A stretch of 64,000 nucleotides of DNA from Cacconaster sp045601245 (GTDB taxonomy: Bacteria > Bacteroidota > Bacteroidia > Bacteroidales > UBA932). A program made the translations under genes and the position numbers. The notes beneath the pieces are model-generated. The model searched no databases. It was not told the origin of the DNA and saw nothing but the letters and a program-made list of their open reading frames with translations. Positions 59,492 to 64,000 of this stretch are shown in pieces; position 1 is the stretch's first letter, and every line of letters begins with the position of its first letter. The stretch lies in assembly GCA_045601245.1 (NCBI GenBank), contig JAZRZH010000001.1:62001-126000 (forward strand), in the 5' to 3' direction.

Positions 59492-59515
59492 TTCCTGATC
59501 AGCCGGAACCTCAAT

Positions 59516-59746
59516 TCAGTCTTTCTTATAGAAGTCGCAGCCTTCGCACCCGCCCTCGGGGCAGGCGCCTTTGCGCCAGCGGCGCATTTCTTCGGTTCGG
59601 GCGCAGTTTATGCCCTGTCTGCGTAGTTCCTGATTGTGGGAGATTTCCCCATCGGGGAATTTCCCGTCCTTGAGGACAATAATCGAAATGGCCATCGCAG
59701 CAATGCAGATGGCCACTATTATCGTTGCTGTGATCAGCAGCTTCAT
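59516..59746 (-). CDS. Small membrane protein with conserved cysteine cluster
   Basis: A protein of 76 residues: one N-terminal helix (about 3-25) and a soluble part of about 50 residues with GKFPDGEIS, GINCARTEEM and CPEGGCEGCDFYKKD, giving four cysteines in a C-x(n)-C-x4-C-x2-C layout. Similar short proteins annotated only as membrane or secreted protein occur across Bacteroidota. The cysteines suggest metal or disulfide chemistry, but no function is known. It lies 4 bases after nadE. Confidence 0.8.
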   Translation of the reverse strand: MKLLITATIIVAICIAAMAISIIVLKDGKFPDGEISHNQELRRQGINCARTEEMRRWRKGACPEGGCEGCDFYKKD

Positions 59747-59750
59747 CGAA

Positions 59751-60596
59751 TCAGATGCATTTATATGGCGGGACGATCGGATGATCTCCTACGGTGAGCA
59801 CCGGCGGAATCTGGATTGTCTTGAACGATGACGCCCCCTTGAGGCGGACTATACGTGCTACGATCTCCTTGTCAGCGCCTTCGGCAATGAGTCCTTCAGC
59901 ACTGCGGCCCTCTTCGTGAAGGGCGTGGAGTATAGGGTCGAGAACATCGTAAGGAGGGAGGGAGTCGGTGTCCTTCTGGTCCGGACGGAGTTCGGCGGAA
60001 GGAGCCTTGGTGATGGTGGATTCGGGGATTATCACGCGGCCCGCGCGTGTGTTGACGTCCCTTGCGAGTTCGTAAACCTGGAGCTTGTAGAGGTCGGCGA
60101 TGACCATCATTGCGCCGCAGAGGTCTCCGTAGAGGGTACCGTATCCCATAAAGAGCTCGCTCTTGTTGGAGGTGTTGAGAACAAGTGCGTTGAATTTGTT
60201 GGAATATGTCATCAGGATGGCCCCGCGGATGCGGGCCTGGAGATTCTCCAGGGCCACGCTCCACTGGCCGTCATTGAACCACATCCCCAGTTTCTCCATA
60301 TATCCTGCGTAGATGTCCCCGATAGGGACTATGTCGTAGGATGCGCCGAGATTACGGCAGAGATCCTCCGCATCCTTGATGGAATGCGATGAGGAGTACT
60401 GCGAAGGCATCAGTATGCCGTGTACGTTCTCCACGCCAAGGGCTTCGCAGGCGAGCGGGAATACCAGGCCGGAGTCTATGCCTCCGGAGAGTCCCAATAC
60501 CGCCTTTTTCATTCCGCATCCTGCGAAATAATTGCGAATCTTGGAGACGATAAGTTCGTGGACCTGCTCAATGGGGAGATTCGGTTCGAGTATCAT
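59751..60596 (-). CDS. nadE: NAD(+) synthase, ammonia-dependent type
   Basis: An enzyme of 281 residues that amidates deamido-NAD to NAD. The ATP-pyrophosphatase loop is SGGIDSG (37-43), followed by SSSHSIKDAEDL, NTSNKSELFMGYGTLYGD and PSAELRPDQKDTDSLPPY. The N-terminal nitrilase (glutaminase) domain of the long form is absent, so ammonia, or ammonia from another subunit, should be the nitrogen source. It lies 3 bases after prs, which makes the PRPP used in NAD synthesis. Confidence 0.93.
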   Translation of the reverse strand: MILEPNLPIEQVHELIVSKIRNYFAGCGMKKAVLGLSGGIDSGLVFPLACEALGVENVHGILMPSQYSSSHSIKDAEDLCRNLGASYDIVPIGDIYAGYMEKLGMWFNDGQWSVALENLQARIRGAILMTYSNKFNALVLNTSNKSELFMGYGTLYGDLCGAMMVIADLYKLQVYELARDVNTRAGRVIIPESTITKAPSAELRPDQKDTDSLPPYDVLDPILHALHEEGRSAEGLIAEGADKEIVARIVRLKGASSFKTIQIPPVLTVGDHPIVPPYKCI

Positions 60597-60599
60597 TGC

Positions 60600-61559
60600 T
60601 TAGCAGATGAAAGATGTGCTGATAGGCTCGAAGTTGTGGACCTTTGTGATGATCTCTGCGAAGAGATCGGCAACGCTCACGACAACGAACTTGGAAGTGT
60701 CCACGCCCTCCTTGAGAGGGATGGAGTCGGTGATGATGAACTGCTCGATGGCGGATTCGGAGATGCGCTTGTAGGCCTCACCGGAGAGGACAGGGTGGGT
60801 GCAGATGGCTCTGACACTCTTCGCGCCCTTCTCCTTGAGCATGTTGGCGCACTTGGTGATGGTGCCTGCGGTATCTACCATATCGTCGACGATGACGACA
60901 TCCTTGCCCTCCACGTCACCGATGGCGGTCATCGAACCGACGACATTCGCTTTTGCGCGGGACTTGTGGCAGATGATCAGGGATGCGTCGAGTCTCTTGG
61001 CGTATGCGTTGGCCCTCTTCGCGCCACCCATATCCGGGGATGCGATGGCGAGGTCTTCGGACTTGTGTTCCTGGATGTATTTGATGAGCAGTGTGCTGGC
61101 ATAAAGATGGTCAACAGGGATATCGAAGAAGCCCTGGATCTGGTCGGCGTGAAGGTCCATCGTCATTACGCGGTCGCAGCCGACTGATTCGAGGAGATTG
61201 GCAACAACCTTTGCTCCGATCGGGACGCGCGGCTGGTCCTTGCGGTCCTGACGGGCCCATCCGAAATACGGCATCACTGCGATGACCTTGTGTGCGGATG
61301 CTCTCTTGGCGGCATCGATCATAAGGAGGAGTTCCATAAGATTGTCTGCCGGCGGGAACGTGGACTGTACGATGTAAACCATCGCACCGCGGACGCTTTC
61401 AAGATATGACGGCTCGAATTCGCCGTCGCTGAACTGGAGAAGTTCGGACTTGCCGAGCTCAACACCGAGCGATGCAGCAATCTTTTCGCCGAGATAACGT
61501 GAATTCTTGCAGGCGAATACTTTAAGATTGTGCTTGAGAGGTTGCTGTGTAAAAGCCAT
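60600..61559 (-). CDS. prs: Ribose-phosphate pyrophosphokinase
   Basis: An enzyme of 319 residues that makes PRPP from ribose-5-phosphate and ATP, feeding nucleotide, histidine, tryptophan and NAD synthesis. FSDGEFEPSYLESVRG, MPYFGWARQDRKDQPR, and the PRPP loop VIVDDMVDTAGTI are intact. It starts 23 bases after ysxC and ends 3 bases before nadE, one operon on the minus strand. Confidence 0.97.
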   Translation of the reverse strand: MAFTQQPLKHNLKVFACKNSRYLGEKIAASLGVELGKSELLQFSDGEFEPSYLESVRGAMVYIVQSTFPPADNLMELLLMIDAAKRASAHKVIAVMPYFGWARQDRKDQPRVPIGAKVVANLLESVGCDRVMTMDLHADQIQGFFDIPVDHLYASTLLIKYIQEHKSEDLAIASPDMGGAKRANAYAKRLDASLIICHKSRAKANVVGSMTAIGDVEGKDVVIVDDMVDTAGTITKCANMLKEKGAKSVRAICTHPVLSGEAYKRISESAIEQFIITDSIPLKEGVDTSKFVVVSVADLFAEIITKVHNFEPISTSFIC

Positions 61560-61582
61560 GACAGATAGTGTTGTATTGTTTA

Positions 61583-62230
61583 TTATTGTAGTGGTTTCTG
61601 TGTTTTCGCGGTCCGTGATTCCGTTCCTGCCGGTTCGAGGCTTCCGAGCACCTCGCCGATGTAGCCGAGTATCTCTTCGCGGCCGGTCTTGTCCTTGGAT
61701 GAGCTGACAAACACCGGCGGCAGTTCCTCCCAGTATTCGAGGAGGGCCTTGTTGTTCTTCTCCACCTGCGCCGCAAGCGCATTGGAGCCGGATTTGTCAC
61801 CTTTGGTATAAATAATCGAGAACGGAATGCCCTCTTCACCGAGCATTATCAGGAAATCGAGGTCGATCTTCTGCAGGTCGTGGCGGGAATCCAGCAGCAC
61901 GAAAAGGAGGACCATTTCCTCGGACCCCTTCACATATCCGTTGATGATGCGTGAGAGTTTTTCGCGGCCTTTGTGCCCCATCCTTGCGTAGCCGTAGCCC
62001 GGCAGGTCGACGAGATACCATTTGTCATTGATCAGGAAATGGTTCACGACCTGCGTCTTGCCCGGCGTGGCTGACGTGTGGGCCAGTCCGGGGTTGTTGC
62101 AGAGGCAGTTGATGAGGGATGACTTGCCGACATTGGACCTTCCGATGAAGGCGAATTCGGGATAACGGGCCTGAGGCCGGTCTTCCAGCCGCTCGCTGCT
62201 TCCTGCAAATACCGCCTGTTTGATTGTCAT
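61583..62230 (-). CDS. ysxC: Ribosome biogenesis GTPase YsxC/EngB
   Basis: A GTPase of 215 residues involved in large-subunit assembly. The P-loop is GRSNVGKS (30-37), G2/G3 are seen as TPGKTQVVNHF and LVDLPGYGYA, and G4 is YTKGDKS. The final 20 residues are a polar tail beyond the usual core. It heads the ysxC-prs-nadE-small protein operon. Confidence 0.95.
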   Translation of the reverse strand: MTIKQAVFAGSSERLEDRPQARYPEFAFIGRSNVGKSSLINCLCNNPGLAHTSATPGKTQVVNHFLINDKWYLVDLPGYGYARMGHKGREKLSRIINGYVKGSEEMVLLFVLLDSRHDLQKIDLDFLIMLGEEGIPFSIIYTKGDKSGSNALAAQVEKNNKALLEYWEELPPVFVSSSKDKTGREEILGYIGEVLGSLEPAGTESRTAKTQKPLQ

Positions 62231-62253
62231 CGGTGCATTCGGTTTAATGAATG

Positions 62254-62261
62254 CAAATTTA
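62254..62261 (-). promoter_or_regulatory. -7 element of the ysxC operon
   Basis: TAAATTTG on the minus strand matches TAnnTTTG; a TTG lies 22 bases upstream. Predicted leader about 17 bases before the ATG at 62230. Confidence 0.55.
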
Positions 62262-62303
62262 GAAAAAATGCGTCAAACGGGAGCAACGGAAATGACAAGA
62301 AAT

Positions 62304-62327
62304 GCACAATATATTTACATATTGTGC
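62304..62327. terminator. 9-bp perfect inverted repeat after the Gate-domain gene
   Basis: GCACAATAT (62304-62312) pairs with ATATTGTGC (62319-62327) around a 6-base loop, 20 bases past the stop codon of the Gate-domain gene. On the minus strand it is followed by ATTTCTTGTC, a weak U-tract. It may be a terminator or an operator for ysxC. Confidence 0.45.
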
Positions 62328-62346
62328 GGGCGTTTCAGGGACAGTA

Positions 62347-63564
62347 TCAGATTAGGCTGACAAGAACGTAGAGCCAGTGTGCGATGAATGCCGCTCCGAT
62401 GCCGCCGATGGTGTGCGCGAGGATGGCCTTCGGGGTCAGTTCACGGTAACCGAGGGAGTCTAGCATTGCGGTGTGGGTGCTGAGATATCCGCTCCAGCAC
62501 ATTCCGATTGCGGTGAATACTGCGATTGCGTTGCCGTCGGCCCAGCCCTGGGCCACGAAGTCAGGCACGAGTCCCAATGCCGCGCCTACTGCACCGAGGG
62601 CGGTGATTGGGAATGCCACCAGGTGCGGGTCCTTGAAGCCGAAGAGCCAGTCGAAGATGAAGTTTATCTTGCCTGCGGCCCACGGGAGAAGCTCGGTGCC
62701 CTCATAGGCAGCGCCGGTATATGCTCCGGTAGCTGAAGGGCCGAAAGTAAGGATCATCACGAACGTGGAGATGATCAGGACGCCGGGGATGATGGACATT
62801 CCCGTCTCCACACCGCTCCTGCCTCCGTCAAGCAGGGCGTTGAGGATGCGGATGAACAGCGGCTGCTTTGCCGCGGCGCTCTCCGTGCTGTCGGTTCCGT
62901 CAGCGGCGGAGGACTTGACGGATGCCGCTACCTTCGCCTCTCTCTCCTCGCGGTCGATGGCTGCCTCCACGGACTCGACGGCGGCATAGACCGCCTCCTC
63001 ATCCTTGTATTTCGGGTATGCCTTGATAATAAATCTCTGCATCAGTCTGGTGGAGATGATGCATCCGCAAAAGGCTCCGGCAAAGCCGATGATCGGCTCC
63101 TTGTAGAATCCCTGGCCTATCATGAAGATGATTACAAGCAGACCCATTCCGAATGCCGTGCCGAAGTTTGTGAGCGAGATGTACTGGAATTTCTTGAAGT
63201 ATTTTGCGAATTTGTTGTCCCTTGCGAGCGTTATGATGGCGGGATTGTCCGAAAGGAAAGTCAGGACCGCTCCGAGGGAAGCTACGCCGGGAAGGTGGAA
63301 GAGCGGCTTCATCAGCGGGCGGATGAGTTTCTCGATGAGGTCCGCTACGCCGAATTCGACGAATATCTTGCCGAGGGCGCCGGTCAGGACACAGATGGCC
63401 ATCAGGTAGAAAACTGTATTGATGAGCAGGTCATACGACGTGTGCATCAGGGTGTTGAGCATGTTCGGGAGGCCCATCACAATGCCCAGGTATCCGAATA
63501 TGACAAGGATTACTATAAGGCAGGTGACGCCTTTGGGCCAATGTAGTTTGCTCTTGGGGGACAT
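62347..63564 (-). CDS. Nucleoside-recognition (Gate) domain membrane protein, YjiH-like
   Basis: An inner-membrane protein of 405 residues with about 8-10 helices and two Gate-type halves, separated by a charged, Ala/Ser-rich loop (about 200-245). FLSDNPAIITLARD and WSGYLSTHTAMLDSLGYREL are the clearest family segments. Gate proteins include nucleoside and metal-related transporters and spore maturation proteins; substrate unknown. The ATG at 63564 lies 2 bases after the stop of the upstream barrel gene; an earlier ATG (63597) would overlap it. Confidence 0.82.
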   Translation of the reverse strand: MSPKSKLHWPKGVTCLIVILVIFGYLGIVMGLPNMLNTLMHTSYDLLINTVFYLMAICVLTGALGKIFVEFGVADLIEKLIRPLMKPLFHLPGVASLGAVLTFLSDNPAIITLARDNKFAKYFKKFQYISLTNFGTAFGMGLLVIIFMIGQGFYKEPIIGFAGAFCGCIISTRLMQRFIIKAYPKYKDEEAVYAAVESVEAAIDREEREAKVAASVKSSAADGTDSTESAAAKQPLFIRILNALLDGGRSGVETGMSIIPGVLIISTFVMILTFGPSATGAYTGAAYEGTELLPWAAGKINFIFDWLFGFKDPHLVAFPITALGAVGAALGLVPDFVAQGWADGNAIAVFTAIGMCWSGYLSTHTAMLDSLGYRELTPKAILAHTIGGIGAAFIAHWLYVLVSLI

Positions 63565-63566
63565 TG

Positions 63567-64000
63567 CTATCTGACTGTGATAAGATTGATTTTCCATTTG
63601 AGACCCAGGTCGATGCGGAAGAATTCATTGGGTACTCCGCCGAATTCGCCAATGGACTTGATGGCGATTCCGAAGAGCCTGATGTCCTGGCTCTTCCTGA
63701 CCGGGTAGTATTCGAGTCCGGCTCCGAACATCGTGTTGTCCGTATGTGTGGGTATCGTGAGGTCGAAGTCGCATTTGTCGTTGTAGTCGCAGGTCACCTT
63801 GTAGATGGCGGCCCATCTGTCGGTGAATCTGTATTCGCCGCGGGATGCGAATGTGATGTCGTTGCGGCTGAATGGTCTGTTGCCCCAGTCTTCAGATTTC
63901 GACCTTTTGAGGAGATCCACTTCGATGAAGCCGTTGTCCCATTCGAAAAGGTTTCCGAGAGCGAACTGGAAAGATATGTCATCCGGACCCTGCTCATTTA
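63567..64000 (-). CDS. Outer-membrane beta-barrel protein, 5' part cut off by the window edge
   Basis: The frame is open from the right edge to a TAG at 63567-63569, giving 143 visible residues of the C-terminal part. Alternating polar and aromatic strands (ITFASRGEYRFTDRWAAIYKV, GAGLEYYPVRKSQDIRLFG, FRIDLGLKWKINLITV) are typical of a barrel in the outer membrane. The GTG that could open a shorter frame at 63918-63920 is not a start, since coding continues upstream. The specific family (porin or other) cannot be fixed from this part. It is immediately upstream of the Gate-domain gene. Confidence 0.65.
   Translation of the reverse strand, partial: NEQGPDDISFQFALGNLFEWDNGFIEVDLLKRSKSEDWGNRPFSRNDITFASRGEYRFTDRWAAIYKVTCDYNDKCDFDLTIPTHTDNTMFGAGLEYYPVRKSQDIRLFGIAIKSIGEFGGVPNEFFRIDLGLKWKINLITVR

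Noticed and set aside
1..64000. CRISPR array, prophage, defence island or integrated element
   Set aside because: No regularly spaced direct repeats, integrase, phage structural genes or restriction genes were found; gene content is core metabolism and cell division throughout.

Overview
The window reads as an ordinary, gene-dense stretch of chromosome from a gut-type Bacteroidales bacterium (phylum Bacteroidota). Pointers are the primary-sigma promoter signature TAnnTTTG with an upstream TTG/TTTG about 20 bases away, weak or absent Shine-Dalgarno sequences, order-typical families (DUF4831, DUF4252, DUF1015 beside serC/serA, a two-ExbD operon, FtsA with a long charged tail), and a lysine-type phosphoglycerate dehydrogenase without an ACT domain. 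Base composition looks even and slightly GC-rich. A Rikenellaceae or Cryptobacteroides-like source is plausible, but the sequence alone does not settle the genus. I see no rRNA, tRNA, CRISPR array, IS element, prophage or defence island. No stretch over 300 bases lacks a gene; the longest gaps are 488-760 and 5871-6119.

Layout. 1-5870 (minus): a truncated DUF4831 gene, a peptide transporter with its own promoter, and a sugar transporter / ROK kinase / TlpA-type lipoprotein operon. 6120-7805 (plus): a stand-alone acyl-CoA ligase. 7906-11169 (minus): serine-synthesis operon serC-serA-DUF1015, with yigZ upstream. 11950-16521 (plus): pRiA4b ORF-3-like gene, miaA, recQ and an FKBP isomerase. 16611-23668 (plus): glutamine synthetase, ABC exporter, a second acyl-CoA ligase, dCMP deaminase and an S41 protease. 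23669-34259 (minus): TonB-like protein, udk, asnS, alkaline phosphatase, an ExbB/small membrane protein/ExbD/ExbD operon, ansA-tatD-dprA and queA. 34369-37661: MgtC-like protein, HtrA protease, mtgA and a phosphodiester glycosidase.

37663-55630 (minus) is a continuous run of 16 tightly packed genes: the full division and cell wall (dcw) cluster mraZ-rsmH-ftsL-ftsI-murE-mraY-murD-ftsW-murG-murC-ftsQ-ftsA-ftsZ, followed without a break by gltX, rpiB and truB. Almost every junction overlaps or is only a few bases long. Three TGGAA repeats at exact 10-base spacing precede mraZ and overlap its promoter; they look like MraZ operator boxes. 55803-64000 holds a DUF4252 protein, an O-methyltransferase divergent from dnaX-lptB, a ysxC-prs-nadE-small membrane protein operon, a Gate-domain membrane protein and a truncated outer-membrane barrel.

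No clearly new multi-gene system is visible. The best leads are a 97-base structured inverted-repeat element at 584-680, the putative MraZ boxes, a hairpin that buries the dprA start codon, the DUF1015 protein in the serine operon, a helical spacer inside FtsA, and -7 elements so close to the mtgA and dnaX start codons that their transcripts should be nearly leaderless.
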